Below, piece after piece: positions 19,627 through 40,269 of a stretch of 64,000 nucleotides of DNA. Within the stretch, counting starts at the first letter, position 1; the number at the start of each line of letters is the position of its first letter. The DNA is from Vulcaniibacterium thermophilum (lineage in GTDB: Bacteria > Pseudomonadota > Gammaproteobacteria > Xanthomonadales > Xanthomonadaceae), in the NCBI RefSeq assembly GCF_007923255.1, contig NZ_VOHJ01000010.1, positions 1 through 64,000 on the forward strand. Direction: 5' to 3'. The notes under the pieces were generated by a model that did no database searches, was not told where the DNA came from, and was given only the letters and a program-made list of their open reading frames with translations. The position numbers and the translations under genes are program-made.

Positions 19627-20151
19627 ATGGCTCTCAATCTGACTCAGAAGCAGGAAGTCGTTGCCGAACTGGCCGAGGTCGCCGGCAAGGCGCTCTCGCT
19701 GGTCGCGTCGGAGTACGCGGGTCTGACGGTCGCCGAGCTGACCGAAATGCGCAAGAAGGCGCGTCAGAACGGCGTGTATCTGAAGGTTGCGAAGAACACG
19801 CTGGTCTCGCGCGCGGTGGAGGGTACCGATTACGCCGTCGTCAAGGACGCGCTGACCGGCCCGCTGCTGTATGCCTTCTCGCAGGAAGACCCCGGCGCCG
19901 CCGGCCGCCTGATCAAGGAGTTCGCCAAGACCAACGACAAGCTGAAGCCGCGCCTCGTCTCGATCGGCGGGCAGATGTACCCGGGCACCCATGTCGAGGT
20001 GCTCGCGTCGCTGCCGACCCGCGAGCAGGCCCTGTCGATGCTGCTGTCGGTCCTGGTGCAGCCCGCCACCCAGCTGGTCCGTCTGCTCTCCGAGCCGGCG
20101 GCGCAGGTCGCCCGCGTGGTCAACGCGGTCGGCCAGCAGAAGGCGGCCTGA
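19627..20151 (+). CDS. rplJ: 50S ribosomal protein L10
   Basis: A 174-residue stalk base protein that holds L7/L12 dimers on L11-bound 23S rRNA. The N-terminal domain has [19 protein letters not shown] and the [21 protein letters not shown] helix; the C-terminal helix binds L12. GGAGG lies 8 bases before the ATG. Expression is likely self-regulated through the long untranslated leader, which also follows a terminator. Confidence 0.98.
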   Translation: MALNLTQKQEVVAELAEVAGKALSLVASEYAGLTVAELTEMRKKARQNGVYLKVAKNTLVSRAVEGTDYAVVKDALTGPLLYAFSQEDPGAAGRLIKEFAKTNDKLKPRLVSIGGQMYPGTHVEVLASLPTREQALSMLLSVLVQPATQLVRLLSEPAAQVARVVNAVGQQKAA

Positions 20152-20220
20152 CCCTGATCATCGGCAAACGAAATCCGAACCGTTCAACCGTTTCCATTTG
20201 AGATACCCGAGGTAAACACC

Positions 20221-20598
20221 ATGTCCCTGTCCAACGAGCAGATCATCGAAGCGATCGCCAGCAAGACCCTCGTCGAGGTGATGGAGCTGGTGAAGGCGAT
20301 GGAAGAGAAGTTCGGCGTGTCCGCGGCCGCTCCGGTCGCCGTCGCCGCCGCCCCGGCCGCCGGTGCGGCCGCCGCTCCGGCCGAAGAGCAGACCGAGTTC
20401 ACGGTCACCCTGAAGTCGGCGGGCGAGAAGAAGGTCGAGGTCATCAAGGTGGTCCGCGCGATCACCGGCCTGGGCCTGAAGGAAGCCAAGGACCTCACCG
20501 AGGCCGGCGGCGTCGTGAAGGAAGGCGTGTCGAAGGACGACGCCGCGAAGATCAAGAAGGATCTCGAGGCGGCTGGCGCCACCGTCGAAGTGAAGTAA
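20221..20598 (+). CDS. rplL: 50S ribosomal protein L7/L12
   Basis: A 125-residue acidic stalk protein that recruits translation factors. The N-terminal dimerisation helix ([14 protein letters not shown]), an Ala-rich hinge (about 35-55) and the globular C-terminal domain with [20 protein letters not shown] are all visible. It follows rplJ by 69 bases and is followed by an attenuator-like hairpin before rpoB, which would let L12 be made in excess over RNA polymerase. Confidence 0.98.
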   Translation: MSLSNEQIIEAIASKTLVEVMELVKAMEEKFGVSAAAPVAVAAAPAAGAAAAPAEEQTEFTVTLKSAGEKKVEVIKVVRAITGLGLKEAKDLTEAGGVVKEGVSKDDAAKIKKDLEAAGATVEVK

Positions 20599-20638
20599 GC
20601 GTTACTTGCGTCGCCGTTCGTACAAGGCGACCACCGAA

Positions 20639-20665
20639 GGCTGGGGGTGCAAGCCCCCGGCCTTT
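20639..20665 (+). terminator. rplL-rpoB attenuator hairpin
   Basis: GGCTGGGGG (20639-20647) pairs with CCCCCGGCC (20654-20662) including one T-G pair, followed by TTT. The position matches the partial terminator known between rplL and rpoB in enterobacteria. Confidence 0.6.
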
Positions 20666-20679
20666 GGCCGTTGTAAAGC

Positions 20680-20771
20680 CGGGAGCCGGGAATCGGGAAT
20701 CGGGAATCGTCGAAGCGAACGGCAAAGGGCCTGCCTGCTTGCGACTCCCCATTCCCGATTCCCGGTTCCCG
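20680..20771. repeat. GGGAATCGGGAATCG-type inverted repeat, copy 4
   Basis: Three direct GGGAATC units on the left, and ATTCCCGATTCCCGGTTCCC on the right (ending 20771), in the 349-base rplL-rpoB gap. A TTGACA hexamer follows at 20781-20786 but has no good partner at -10. The rest to 20947 has no gene. Confidence 0.82.
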
Positions 20772-20947
20772 TCCACCGAGTTGACAGTCGGAAGTAGCGG
20801 GAGAGGGCGTGCTGGTGCCGGCAATACCAGCGACTTCCTACTGGCAATTTGATCTTCCCCCAAGGGCGTCGTGACGACGCGGCATCCACGAGCAGGCGGA
20901 TGGCCGAGGCGGTTCCCGATACCCGGCTCTAGCGAGGCGGTAGCACC

Positions 20948-25108
<4,161 letters not shown>

Positions 25109-25111
25109 GGA

Positions 25112-25219
25112 CGGGAATGGGGAATCGGGAAGCGGGAACCGTCAAAGGCGCGCAACGCCGGCGGTCCCGACCTGATTCCCCGCTCTCCACGATTCCCGAT
25201 TCTCGATTCCCGATTCCCG
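25112..25219. repeat. GGGAATCGGGAATCG-type inverted repeat, copy 5, between rpoB and rpoC
   Basis: The left arm GGGAATGGGGAATCGGGAA and the right arm CGATTCCCGATTC plus TCGATTCCCGATTCCCGG (ending 25219) fill almost the whole gap. The final CCGGAGA lies just before the rpoC ATG and provides its ribosome binding site. Confidence 0.85.
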
Positions 25220-25229
25220 GAGATTTCCA

Positions 25230-29444
<4,215 letters not shown>

Positions 29445-29458
29445 GCAATGCCTGAGCC

Positions 29459-29480
29459 GACGGCCCCCGCGCGGGCCGTC
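29459..29480 (+). terminator. Hairpin after rpoC
   Basis: GACGGCC (29459-29465) pairs with GGCCGTC (29474-29480) with further inner C-G pairs. No T run follows, so strength is uncertain. Confidence 0.5.
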
Positions 29481-29493
29481 CAGAACCCGAAAT

Positions 29494-29513
29494 GAGGCGG
29501 ACGGATCCGCCTC
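29494..29513 (+). promoter_or_regulatory. GAGGCGGA/TCCGCCTC hairpin upstream of rpsL, resembling one in the S10 leader
   Basis: Perfect 8-base stem around CGGA, preceded by CGAAATGAG and followed by GTGTTCG. A related motif occurs at 34496-34525 before rpsJ. Confidence 0.45.
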
Positions 29514-29631
29514 GTGTTCGGTCCACCGGATGGACGGGGTATTCCGCGGAGGCCGCGCGCCGCCGCATGCCGGACTTCCGGCCGCCATCCGGGCAGACGC
29601 CCGGCAGGCGGTCGGACGCCCGGATTCGTGT

Positions 29632-29661
29632 TTGACGCCTGCCGTTAACGCGGGCTATACT
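29632..29661 (+). promoter_or_regulatory. Sigma-70 promoter for the rpsL-rpsG-fusA-tuf operon
   Basis: TTGACG (29632-29637), an 18-base spacer and TATACT (29656-29661), the strongest consensus match in the window, 79 bases before rpsL. Confidence 0.8.
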
Positions 29662-29740
29662 TTTCCGTCTCGCTGGGCCGAAACGCCCGGCGTCCGTTTT
29701 TCCGCAAGGGCTCCGGCCCGAAACCAAGCAAAGCGAACGC

Positions 29741-30115
29741 ATGGCAACCATCAACCAGCTGGTCCGCAAGCCCCGGCGGGCGGCCACCGAGAAGAGCGCC
29801 TCGCCGGCGCTGGCCAACTGCCCGCAGCGCCGCGGCGTCTGCACCCGCGTCTACACCACCACGCCGAAGAAGCCGAACTCGGCCCTGCGCAAGGTCGCCA
29901 AGGTGCGGCTGACCAACGGCTACGAGGTGATCTCCTACATCGGTGGCGAAGGCCACAACCTGCAGGAGCACTCGGTGGTGCTGATCCGCGGCGGCCGCGT
30001 CAAGGACCTGCCGGGTGTGCGCTACCACACCGTCCGCGGCTCGCTGGACGCCGCCGGCGTCGCCAAGCGTCGCCAAGGCCGTTCGAAGTACGGCGCCAAG
30101 CGTCCGAAGTCCTGA
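29741..30115 (+). CDS. rpsL: 30S ribosomal protein S12
   Basis: A 124-residue decoding-centre protein. [20 protein letters not shown] contains the Lys (E. coli 43) changed in streptomycin resistance and [17 protein letters not shown] the second such Lys (E. coli 88); both are in the sensitive form. First gene of the str operon, behind a strong promoter and a leader of about 75 bases. Confidence 0.99.
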   Translation: MATINQLVRKPRRAATEKSASPALANCPQRRGVCTRVYTTTPKKPNSALRKVAKVRLTNGYEVISYIGGEGHNLQEHSVVLIRGGRVKDLPGVRYHTVRGSLDAAGVAKRRQGRSKYGAKRPKS

Positions 30116-30158
30116 TCGGCCGCCGGCCGCCCCGAATCACGAGTAACAGGTACGCACA

Positions 30159-30626
30159 ATGTCGCGTAAAGGCTCTGCCCCGCAGCGCTCGGTCCTGCCG
30201 GATCCCAAGCACGGCAGCGAAACGATCGCGCGTTTCATCAACATGGTCATGAAGAGCGGCAAGAAGTCCGTCGCCGAGAAGATCGTCTACGGCGCGATGG
30301 ACATCATTGCCGAGAAGAACGCCAATGCGCTCGAGCTGGTCGAGAAGGCGCTCGGCAACGTCGCTCCCGCGGTCGAGGTGAAGTCCCGCCGCGTCGGCGG
30401 CGCCACCTACCAGGTGCCGGTCGAAGTGCGCGCCACCCGCCGCACCGCGCTGGCGATGCGCTGGGTGATCGATTCCGCCCGCAAGCGTGGCGAGAACGGC
30501 ATGCCGCGGAAGCTCGCCGCCGAACTGCTCGACGCCTCCGAGAACCGCGGTGGCGCGATCAAGAAGCGCGAGGAAACCCACCGCATGGCGGAAGCCAACA
30601 AGGCGTTCGCCCACTACCGCTGGTAA
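30159..30626 (+). CDS. rpsG: 30S ribosomal protein S7
   Basis: A 155-residue primary 16S rRNA binding protein of the small-subunit head; in E. coli it represses the str m[23 protein letters not shown] opens the protein and [20 protein letters not shown] is the family signature; the C-terminus ([17 protein letters not shown]) is typical. It lies 43 bases after rpsL. Confidence 0.99.
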   Translation: MSRKGSAPQRSVLPDPKHGSETIARFINMVMKSGKKSVAEKIVYGAMDIIAEKNANALELVEKALGNVAPAVEVKSRRVGGATYQVPVEVRATRRTALAMRWVIDSARKRGENGMPRKLAAELLDASENRGGAIKKREETHRMAEANKAFAHYRW

Positions 30627-30754
30627 CCGGCGGCTGACGCGGCCGCGGTCGCGTCCACTACGAAGCCGCGTCGGCCTTGCCGCACGGCGATCCGGATGCC
30701 GCCTCACGGGCGGCGTCCGGCCATCTGGAAACCGCAAACGAGACAGAGGATCCC

Positions 30755-32845
<2,091 letters not shown>

Positions 32846-32879
32846 TCACTCCGACTTTCCGACTCTCGAGGACATTGCG

Positions 32880-34070
<1,191 letters not shown>

Positions 34071-34079
34071 CGCAACCGC

Positions 34080-34106
34080 GCGCCTGCGCCCAGCGCAGGC
34101 GCCTTT
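34080..34106 (+). terminator. Intrinsic terminator after tuf copy 2
   Basis: The same GCGCCTGCG/CGCAGGCGC hairpin and CTTT as after copy 1, lying inside the segment shared by both loci. Confidence 0.7.
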
Positions 34107-34331
34107 GCGGATGCGTCATCCCGCGAAAGCGGGGATCCATGGACCAGGCGCCTTTGCGGTTGCGTCATACCGGCGCAAGCGGGATCCATGGCGCAGTGAC
34201 GCGATCCCCGCGCAAGCGGGGATCCACCGCCAGTAGTGAGGCCATCCCCGCGCAAGCGGGATCCCGGCGGCAGCGGCACGCGGGCCCCGGCGCAAGCGGG
34301 GCCCTCAAGCGGGGCCCTCAAGCGGGGCACC
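34098..34331. repeat. Array of CCCCGCGCAAGCGGGGATCC-type palindromic repeats
   Basis: Five palindromic units with cores at about 34125, 34175, 34213, 34253 and 34293, spaced 50, 38, 40 and 40 bases, followed by short CAAGCGGGGCCCT repeats. The first two units are shared with the tuf copy 1 locus; the later ones are unique here. No gene is visible between tuf and rpsJ. Confidence 0.8.
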
Positions 34332-34420
34332 GCCCCTGCGTGCGGCCCGGTATCCCGTCGGGACGCGGGCCGTCTGAACAGGGCAGGCTTCAGCCGGGGG
34401 GCAGTGCAGGTGAAGAACGC

Positions 34421-34450
34421 TTGCATCGCACCGCACGAACCCACTAGAAT
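34421..34450 (+). promoter_or_regulatory. Sigma-70 promoter for the S10 operon
   Basis: TTGCAT (34421-34426), an 18-base spacer and TAGAAT (34445-34450), giving an untranslated leader of roughly 300 bases before rpsJ. Confidence 0.75.
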
Positions 34451-34495
34451 GCACGACCACCTGCGGCAATCCCTTCGGGGCGCCGCAAAACCAGC

Positions 34496-34756
34496 GAAAT
34501 GAGGGGCAGGACGCGCCTCGTCTTCGCCAGACAGGGAACTGTCGCGCGGCCGCCGAGCCGCCCCGCGAGGGGCGCATCCGCTCGGATGGCGCGTCCGCGA
34601 TTCTCCGTCTGGGCGGGCCGGTGATCACCGGCCTGCCTTGTTTTTCGACTCAGGGAAGGTGTCGGCGCCGCGAGGTGAGGCGTCGGGACCGCTCTTTCAT
34701 TGGGGTTCGGCGCCTCGCGTCGTCGGGCCCGTCGCTCTTTCATCAAGGAAACCGTC
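34496..34756 (+). promoter_or_regulatory. S10 operon leader with attenuator-like terminator
   Basis: The leader holds a GAGG..CCTC hairpin (34499-34518), then the palindrome GGCCGGTGATCACCGGCC (34616-34633) followed by TTGTTTTT ending at 34645, an intrinsic terminator shape about 110 bases before rpsJ. After it CGTCGGGaCCGCTCTTTCAT and a close copy (34681-34700 and 34721-34743) form an imperfect direct repeat. In E. coli the S10 leader is an L4-controlled attenuator; a similar role is inferred here. Confidence 0.6.
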
Positions 34757-35068
<312 letters not shown>

Positions 35069-35078
35069 GGTTCCGGCC

Positions 35079-35735
35079 ATGGCGACGAAGAAGCATTCGT
35101 TGGGCATCGTCGGCCGCAAGGCCGGCATGAGCCGGTTCTTCACCGAGGACGGCAAGTCCATCCCGGTGACGCTGATCGAGGCGACCCCGAACCGGATCAC
35201 CCAGATCAAGACGGTCGACAGCGACGGCTACAGCGCGGTGCAGGTCACTGCCGGCGTCAAGCGCGCCTCGCTGCTGAACAAGCCGGAAGCCGGCCACCTG
35301 GCCAAAGCCAAGGTCGAAGCCGGTCGCGGCCTGTGGGAGTTCCGCGTCGCCGACGAGGCGATCGGCGACTTCCAGGTCGGCGGCGAGATCAAGGCCGACA
35401 TCTTCCAGGTCGGTCAGAAGGTCGACGTGCAGGGCGTCAGCAAGGGCAAGGGTTTCCAGGGCACGATCAAGCGCTGGAACTTCACCATGGGTGACGCCAG
35501 CCACGGTAACTCGCTATCGCACCGTGCGCCGGGCTCGATCGGCCAGCGCCAGACGCCGGGCCGCGTGTTCCCGGGCAAGAAGATGGCCGGCCACATGGGT
35601 GCGGTCACGACCAGCGTGCAGAACCTCGAAGTGGTGCAGGTCGACGTCGAGCGCGGCCTGATCGCGGTCAAGGGCGCCGTTCCGGGCGCTCCGGGTGGCG
35701 ACGTGGTCGTCCGTCCGGCGAGCAAGGGAGCATGA
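35079..35735 (+). CDS. rplC: 50S ribosomal protein L3
   Basis: A 218-residue early-assembly protein near the peptidyl transferase centre. [17 protein letters not shown]-like start (seen as [17 protein letters not shown]) and the loop [20 protein letters not shown] with the methylated-Gln region [20 protein letters not shown] are typical. It lies 10 bases after rpsJ and its stop overlaps the first possible rplD ATG. Confidence 0.98.
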   Translation: MATKKHSLGIVGRKAGMSRFFTEDGKSIPVTLIEATPNRITQIKTVDSDGYSAVQVTAGVKRASLLNKPEAGHLAKAKVEAGRGLWEFRVADEAIGDFQVGGEIKADIFQVGQKVDVQGVSKGKGFQGTIKRWNFTMGDASHGNSLSHRAPGSIGQRQTPGRVFPGKKMAGHMGAVTTSVQNLEVVQVDVERGLIAVKGAVPGAPGGDVVVRPASKGA

Positions 35736-35737
35736 CG

Positions 35738-36343
35738 ATGGAACTCGCCATCACGGGTAGCAACAACAAGCTGACGGTGTCCGACGCCGTCTTCGGCCGC
35801 GAATTCAGCGAGCCGCTGGTGCACCAGGTCGTGGTCGCGTTCCGCAACGCGGCTCGCGCCGGCACCAAGGCGCAGAAGACGCGTTCGGAAGTCAACGGCA
35901 CCACCAAGAAGTCGAAGCGCCAGAAGGGCGGCGGCGCGCGTCACGGCGCGCTGACCGCGCCGATCTTCGTCGGCGGCGGCGTGACCTTCGCGGCCAAGCC
36001 GCGCAGCTTCGCGCAGAAGGTCAACCGCAAGATGTACCGCGCGGCGATCGCGGCGATCCTGTCCGAGCTCAACCGCCAGGGCCGCATCACCGTGGTCGAG
36101 GCGTTCGACGTCGACGCGCCGAAGACCAAGGGCCTGGTCGCCAAGCTGAAGGACCTCGGCGTGGGTCAGCGTCCGCTGATCGTCACCGAGGACGCCACCG
36201 AGAACCTGTACCTCTCCGCGCGCAACCTGCCCTACGTGGAAGTGCGCGACGTGCAGGGCCTGGACCCGGTCGCGCTGGTCGGCGCCGACTCGGTCGTGAT
36301 GACCACGGACGCGGTCAAGAAGATCGAGGAGTGGCTGGCATGA
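35738..36343 (+). CDS. rplD: 50S ribosomal protein L4
   Basis: A 201-residue exit-tunnel protein, and in E. coli the regulator of the S10 operon. The extended loop [20 protein letters not shown] reaches the tunnel; the C-terminus ends [21 protein letters not shown] use the second ATG ([11 protein letters not shown]) because GGGAG then lies 7 bases upstream; the ATG at 35732 is too close to it. Confidence 0.97.
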   Translation: MELAITGSNNKLTVSDAVFGREFSEPLVHQVVVAFRNAARAGTKAQKTRSEVNGTTKKSKRQKGGGARHGALTAPIFVGGGVTFAAKPRSFAQKVNRKMYRAAIAAILSELNRQGRITVVEAFDVDAPKTKGLVAKLKDLGVGQRPLIVTEDATENLYLSARNLPYVEVRDVQGLDPVALVGADSVVMTTDAVKKIEEWLA

Positions 36344-36636
36344 ACGAGGCCAAGCTCTACAGCATCATCCGTGCGCCGCGCGTGTCCGAGAAGACTGCGC
36401 GCTTGCAGGAAGTGTCCAACCAGTACGTCTTCGAAGTCGCGACGGACGCCACCAAGGCCGACATCAAGCAGGCCGTGGAAAAGCTGTTCGACGTGACGGT
36501 CGAGGCCGTCAACGTGGTCAACGTGAGGGGCAAGAAGAAGTCCTTCCGCTTCCGCGAAGGTCGCCGCAGCGACTGGCGGAAGGCGTACGTGAAGCTGGCC
36601 GAAGGCCAGTCGATCGACGTGATGGCCAAGGCCTGA
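36340..36636 (+). CDS. rplW: 50S ribosomal protein L23
   Basis: A 98-residue protein at the tunnel exit that docks SRP and trigger factor. [16 protein letters not shown] and the [20 protein letters not shown] region are typical. The ATG at 36340 overlaps the rplD TGA, with GAGGAG (36326-36331) as ribosome binding site; the in-frame GTG at 36331 lies inside that site and is rejected. Confidence 0.98.
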   Translation: MNEAKLYSIIRAPRVSEKTARLQEVSNQYVFEVATDATKADIKQAVEKLFDVTVEAVNVVNVRGKKKSFRFREGRRSDWRKAYVKLAEGQSIDVMAKA

Positions 36637-36646
36637 GGAGTCCGCC

Positions 36647-37474
36647 ATGCCATTGATGACGTTCAAGCCGACCTCCCCCGGCCGCCGCAGCGCGGTCCGC
36701 GTGGTGACGCCGGGCCTGCACAAGGGTGAGCCGTACGCGCCGCTGGTCGAGAAGCAGACCAAGACCGGTGGTCGCAACCACTACGGCCGCATCACCACCC
36801 GCCACATCGGCGGTGGCCACAAGCACCACTACCGCATCATCGACTTCAAGCGCGACAAGGAAGGCATTCCGGCGCGCGTGGAGCGCATCGAGTACGACCC
36901 CAACCGCACCGCGCACATCGCGCTGCTGTGTTATGTGGACGGCGAGCGCCGCTACATCATCGCGCCGAAGGGCCTCAAGCCCGGCGACCAGGTGATCTCC
37001 GGCCGCGATGCCCCGATCCGCGTCGGCAACACGCTGCCGCTGGCGAACATCCCGGTGGGCTCGACCGTGCACTGCGTCGAGATGAAGCCCGGCAAGGGCG
37101 CCCAGCTCGCCCGCGCCGCCGGCGCCGGCGTGCAACTGGTCGCGCGCGAGCAGGGTTACGCCACGCTGCGCCTGCGCTCCGGCGAGATGCGCAAGGTGCC
37201 GGCCGAGTGCCGCGCCACCGTCGGCGAGGTCGGCAACGACGAGCACAACCTGGAGAAGCTCGGCAAGGCGGGCGCCAGCCGCTGGCGCGGCATCAAGCCG
37301 ACCGTCCGCGGTGCGGCGATGAACCCGGTCGACCATCCGCACGGCGGTGGTGAAGGTCGCGCCGGTCAGGGCAATCCGCATCCGGTCACGCCGTGGGGCG
37401 TGCCGACCAAGGGTTACAAGACGCGCAAGAACAAGCGCACCCAGCAGTTCATCGTGCGCGATCGCAGGGGTTAA
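36647..37474 (+). CDS. rplB: 50S ribosomal protein L2
   Basis: A 275-residue core protein required for subunit joining and peptidyl transferase activity. [20 protein letters not shown] and the C-terminal [20 protein letters not shown], which holds the critical His, are conserved. It lies 10 bases after rplW with GAGGAG as ribosome binding site. Confidence 0.99.
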   Translation: MPLMTFKPTSPGRRSAVRVVTPGLHKGEPYAPLVEKQTKTGGRNHYGRITTRHIGGGHKHHYRIIDFKRDKEGIPARVERIEYDPNRTAHIALLCYVDGERRYIIAPKGLKPGDQVISGRDAPIRVGNTLPLANIPVGSTVHCVEMKPGKGAQLARAAGAGVQLVAREQGYATLRLRSGEMRKVPAECRATVGEVGNDEHNLEKLGKAGASRWRGIKPTVRGAAMNPVDHPHGGGEGRAGQGNPHPVTPWGVPTKGYKTRKNKRTQQFIVRDRRG

Positions 37475-37480
37475 TCGGCC

Positions 37481-37750
37481 ATGGCACGTTCACTCAAGAA
37501 GGGCCCGTTCGTCGATCACCACCTCCTCAAGAAGGTGGAGACCGCGGGCAACAACAAGAAGCCGATCAAGACCTGGTCGCGTCGTTCCACGATCCTGCCG
37601 GAAATGATCGGGTTCACCATCGCCGTGCACAACGGCAAGACCCACGTTCCGGTGCTGGTCAACGAGAACATGGTCGGCCACAAGCTCGGCGAGTTCGCCA
37701 TCACCCGGACCTTCAAGGGTCACGGCGGCGACAAGAAGTCCGGCAAGTAA
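37481..37750 (+). CDS. rpsS: 30S ribosomal protein S19
   Basis: An 89-residue 30S-head protein that forms bridges with the large subunit. [20 protein letters not shown] and the signature [20 protein letters not shown] are as expected. It starts 6 bases after rplB. Confidence 0.98.
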   Translation: MARSLKKGPFVDHHLLKKVETAGNNKKPIKTWSRRSTILPEMIGFTIAVHNGKTHVPVLVNENMVGHKLGEFAITRTFKGHGGDKKSGK

Positions 37751-37762
37751 GGAGAGATGACC

Positions 37763-38098
37763 ATGGAAGCGAAAGCGATCCTGCGCACCGCGCGCATCTC
37801 CCCGCAGAAGGCCCGCCTGGTCGCCGACCAGGTGCGTGGCCTGCCGGTCGAACGCGCCGTCAACCTGCTGAAGTTCTCGGACAAGAAGGCCGCCCACCTG
37901 ATCCGCAAGGTGGTCGAGTCGGCGATCGCCAATGCCGAGAACAACCAGGGTGCCGACATCGACGAACTGAAGGTCAAGACCATCATGGTCGACGAAGGTC
38001 CGACGCTGAAGCGCTTCATGGCGCGCGCGAAGGGCCGCGGCACCCGCATCCTCAAGCGCACCAGCCACATCACCGTGGTCGTGGGCGCGGGCAAGTAA
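37763..38098 (+). CDS. rplV: 50S ribosomal protein L22
   Basis: A 111-residue protein lining the exit tunnel. [20 protein letters not shown] is conserved and the tunnel hairpin ends in [20 protein letters not shown]. The second ATG ([13 protein letters not shown]) is chosen since GGAGAG is 6 bases before it and abuts the first ATG at 37757. Confidence 0.97.
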   Translation: MEAKAILRTARISPQKARLVADQVRGLPVERAVNLLKFSDKKAAHLIRKVVESAIANAENNQGADIDELKVKTIMVDEGPTLKRFMARAKGRGTRILKRTSHITVVVGAGK

Positions 38099-38111
38099 GG
38101 CGGAGTAGACA

Positions 38112-38864
38112 ATGGGTCATAAAGTTCATCCGACCGGAATCCGCCTGGGCATCGCCAAGGACTGGAATTCCAAGTGGTTCGCCAACAAGAAGCAGTACGC
38201 CGAGTACCTGGCCGCTGACCTCAAGGTCCGCGAGATGCTGCGCAAGAAGCTGGCGCAGGCCGGCATCTCGCGCATCTTCATCGAGCGTCCGGCGAACAAC
38301 GCCCGCGTGACCATCCACACCGCCCGCCCGGGCGTGGTGATCGGCAAGCGCGGCGAGGACATCGAGAAGCTGCGCAAGGAGATCAGCGACATGATGGGCG
38401 TTCCGGCGCACATCAACGTCACCGAGGTCCGCAAGCCGGAGCTCGACGCCCAGCTGGTCGCCGAGTCGATCGCGCAGCAGCTCGAGCGTCGCATCATGTT
38501 CCGTCGTGCGATGAAGCGCGCGGTCGGCAACGCGATGCGCCTCGGCGCGCTCGGCATCAAGGTCAACGTCGCCGGCCGCCTGAACGGCGCCGAGATCGCG
38601 CGTTCGGAGTGGTATCGCGAAGGCCGCGTGCCGCTGCACACCCTGCGCGCCGACATCGACTACGGCTTCGCCGAGGCGCGCACCACCTACGGCGTGATCG
38701 GCATCAAGGTGTGGATCTACAAGGGCGAAGTCTTCGACTTCTCCCAGGTCGGCCAGGAAAAGCAGGACGACACGCCGCGCGCCGAGCGCGGTGAGCGTGG
38801 CGACCGCGGCGATCGTCGCGACCGCAGCGACCGTCCGTCGCGCCAGGCCCGTGAAGCGAGGTAA
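38112..38864 (+). CDS. rpsC: 30S ribosomal protein S3
   Basis: A 250-residue mRNA-entry protein with helicase activity shared with S4 and S5. The KH domain motif [17 protein letters not shown] lies at about 76-92, and the C-terminal domain holds [21 protein letters not shown] tail of about 30 Arg, Asp and Glu-rich residues with [12 protein letters not shown] extends beyond the core fold of the E. coli protein (233 residues). Part of the S10 operon. Confidence 0.98.
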   Translation: MGHKVHPTGIRLGIAKDWNSKWFANKKQYAEYLAADLKVREMLRKKLAQAGISRIFIERPANNARVTIHTARPGVVIGKRGEDIEKLRKEISDMMGVPAHINVTEVRKPELDAQLVAESIAQQLERRIMFRRAMKRAVGNAMRLGALGIKVNVAGRLNGAEIARSEWYREGRVPLHTLRADIDYGFAEARTTYGVIGIKVWIYKGEVFDFSQVGQEKQDDTPRAERGERGDRGDRRDRSDRPSRQAREAR

Positions 38865-38870
38865 TCGACC

Positions 38871-39284
38871 ATGTTGCAACCCAAGCGAACCAAGTACCGC
38901 AAGGTACACAAGGGCCGCAACGAAGGCCTGAGCTGGAGCGGCAATGCCGTCAGCTTCGGCGAGTACGGTCTGAAGGCCACCTCGCACGGCCGCCTGACCG
39001 CCCGCCAGATCGAGGCCGCGCGTCGCGCCATCAGCCGCTACGTCAAGCGTGGCGGCAAGATGTGGATCCGCGTGTTCCCCGACAAGCCGATCACCCAGAA
39101 GCCGATCGAAGTCCGAATGGGCTCCGGTAAGGGCAACGTGGAGTACTGGGTCGCCCAGATCCAGCCCGGCCGCATGATCTACGAGATCGAGGGCGTCAGC
39201 GAGGAAGTCGCGCGCGAGGCGTTCCGCCTGGCCGCCGCCAAGCTGTCGGTGACCACCCAATTCGTGACCCGGACGGTGCGCTAA
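38871..39284 (+). CDS. rplP: 50S ribosomal protein L16
   Basis: A 137-residue protein near the A-site tRNA elbow. [20 protein letters not shown] opens it, and [17 protein letters not shown] plus [20 protein letters not shown] are signatures. Its stop overlaps the rpmC start by one base. Confidence 0.98.
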   Translation: MLQPKRTKYRKVHKGRNEGLSWSGNAVSFGEYGLKATSHGRLTARQIEAARRAISRYVKRGGKMWIRVFPDKPITQKPIEVRMGSGKGNVEYWVAQIQPGRMIYEIEGVSEEVAREAFRLAAAKLSVTTQFVTRTVR

Positions 39285-39472
39285 TGGAACTGAAGCAACT
39301 GCGCGAAAAGTCGGCCGAAGAGCTCAAGGCCCACCTGGTCGAGCTGCGCAAGGAGCAGTTCTCGCTGCGCATGCAGCAGGCCACCGGTCAGCTCGCCAAG
39401 ACCCACGAAGTCCGCCGGGTGCGCCGCGAGATCGCGCGCGTGAACATGCTGCTCGGCGCGAAGACGAAGTAA
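39284..39472 (+). CDS. rpmC: 50S ribosomal protein L29
   Basis: A 62-residue two-helix protein at the tunnel exit. [20 protein letters not shown] and [19 protein letters not shown] are typical. The ATG shares its first base with the last of the rplP TAA, so translation is probably coupled. Confidence 0.97.
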   Translation: MELKQLREKSAEELKAHLVELRKEQFSLRMQQATGQLAKTHEVRRVRREIARVNMLLGAKTK

Positions 39473-39481
39473 GGATCCGCC

Positions 39482-39748
39482 ATGACCGAGAACACTGAAA
39501 CCAAGCGGCGCACGGTCGAAGGCCGGGTCGTCAGCAACAAGATGGACAAGACGGTGACCGTGCTGGTCGAGCGTCTGGTCAAGCATCCGCTGTACGGCAA
39601 GTACATCAAGCGCTCGACCAAGCTGCACGCCCATGACGCCGACAACGCCTGCAACGAGGGCGATGTCGTCCGCGTCGTCGAGTGCGCGCCGCTGTCCAAG
39701 ACCAAGAACTGGCGGGTGGTGGAGATCGTCACCCGCGCCGGCGAGTAA
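39482..39748 (+). CDS. rpsQ: 30S ribosomal protein S17
   Basis: An 88-residue OB-fold protein that binds 16S rRNA early. [20 protein letters not shown] and the signature [19 protein letters not shown] are present. Last gene of the S10 operon in the usual order, 9 bases after rpmC. Confidence 0.98.
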   Translation: MTENTETKRRTVEGRVVSNKMDKTVTVLVERLVKHPLYGKYIKRSTKLHAHDADNACNEGDVVRVVECAPLSKTKNWRVVEIVTRAGE

Positions 39749-39763
39749 GCGAGGAGCACGACC

Positions 39764-40132
39764 ATGATCCAGATGCAAAGCTACCTCGACGTGGCCGACA
39801 ACTCCGGTGCCAAGGAAGTGATGTGCATCAAGGTGCTCGGCGGCTCCAAGCGCCGCTATGCGGGCATCGGCGACATCATCAAGGTCACCGTGAAGGACGC
39901 CATTCCGCGCGGCAAGGTCAAGAAGGGCGACGTTTACGACGCCGTCGTGGTGCGCACCCGCAAGGGCGTGCGCCGTCCGGACGGTTCGCTGATCCGCTTC
40001 GACGCCAATGCTGCCGTGCTGCTCAACAACAAGCATGAGCCGATCGGCACCCGCATCTTCGGGCCCGTGACCCGCGAGCTGCGCTCCGAGAAGTTCATGA
40101 AGATCGTCTCGCTCGCGCCCGAAGTGCTCTGA
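39764..40132 (+). CDS. rplN: 50S ribosomal protein L14
   Basis: A 122-residue subunit-interface protein. [20 protein letters not shown] and the signature [20 protein letters not shown] are clear. It starts the spc gene set but is only 15 bases after rpsQ, so the S10 and spc operons are probably one transcript here. Confidence 0.99.
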   Translation: MIQMQSYLDVADNSGAKEVMCIKVLGGSKRRYAGIGDIIKVTVKDAIPRGKVKKGDVYDAVVVRTRKGVRRPDGSLIRFDANAAVLLNNKHEPIGTRIFGPVTRELRSEKFMKIVSLAPEVL

Positions 40133-40181
40133 GCGGGTGAGCTGAGGCACGCTTGGCGCGGCACTGCCGCGCCGCCTCGGC

Positions 40182-40210
40182 GAACGCCCGGCCAGGATGG
40201 CCGGGCCGGA
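40182..40210. repeat. GAACGCCCGGCC hairpin element in the rplN-rplX gap
   Basis: GAACGCCCGGCC (40182-40193), a 5-base loop and GGCCGGGCCGG. It is the same family as the four hairpins between rpoA and rplQ. The rest of 40133-40269 shows no gene. Confidence 0.65.
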
Positions 40211-40269
40211 CGATCCGAAGGTGACGAGGTCGCGCCATGGACGGCAGTTCGCTCACAGAGAGAAGAGTC

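Noticed and set aside
20781-20786. TTGACA before rpoB as a promoter
   Set aside because: No acceptable -10 hexamer at 16-19 bases downstream.
30677-30754. Upstream ATG for fusA
   Set aside because: The added 26 residues are not EF-G-like and a good ribosome binding site lies before the GTG at 30755.
34098-34331. CRISPR-like array
   Set aside because: Units resemble a type I-E repeat core (CCCCGCGCAAGCGGGG) but are palindromic, degenerate, with spacing of 38-50 bases leaving spacers far below 30 bases, and no cas gene is near.
34700-34756. Extended N-terminus of rpsJ
   Set aside because: The extra residues come from the leader direct repeat; S10 normally begins at [11 protein letters not shown]-like sequence.
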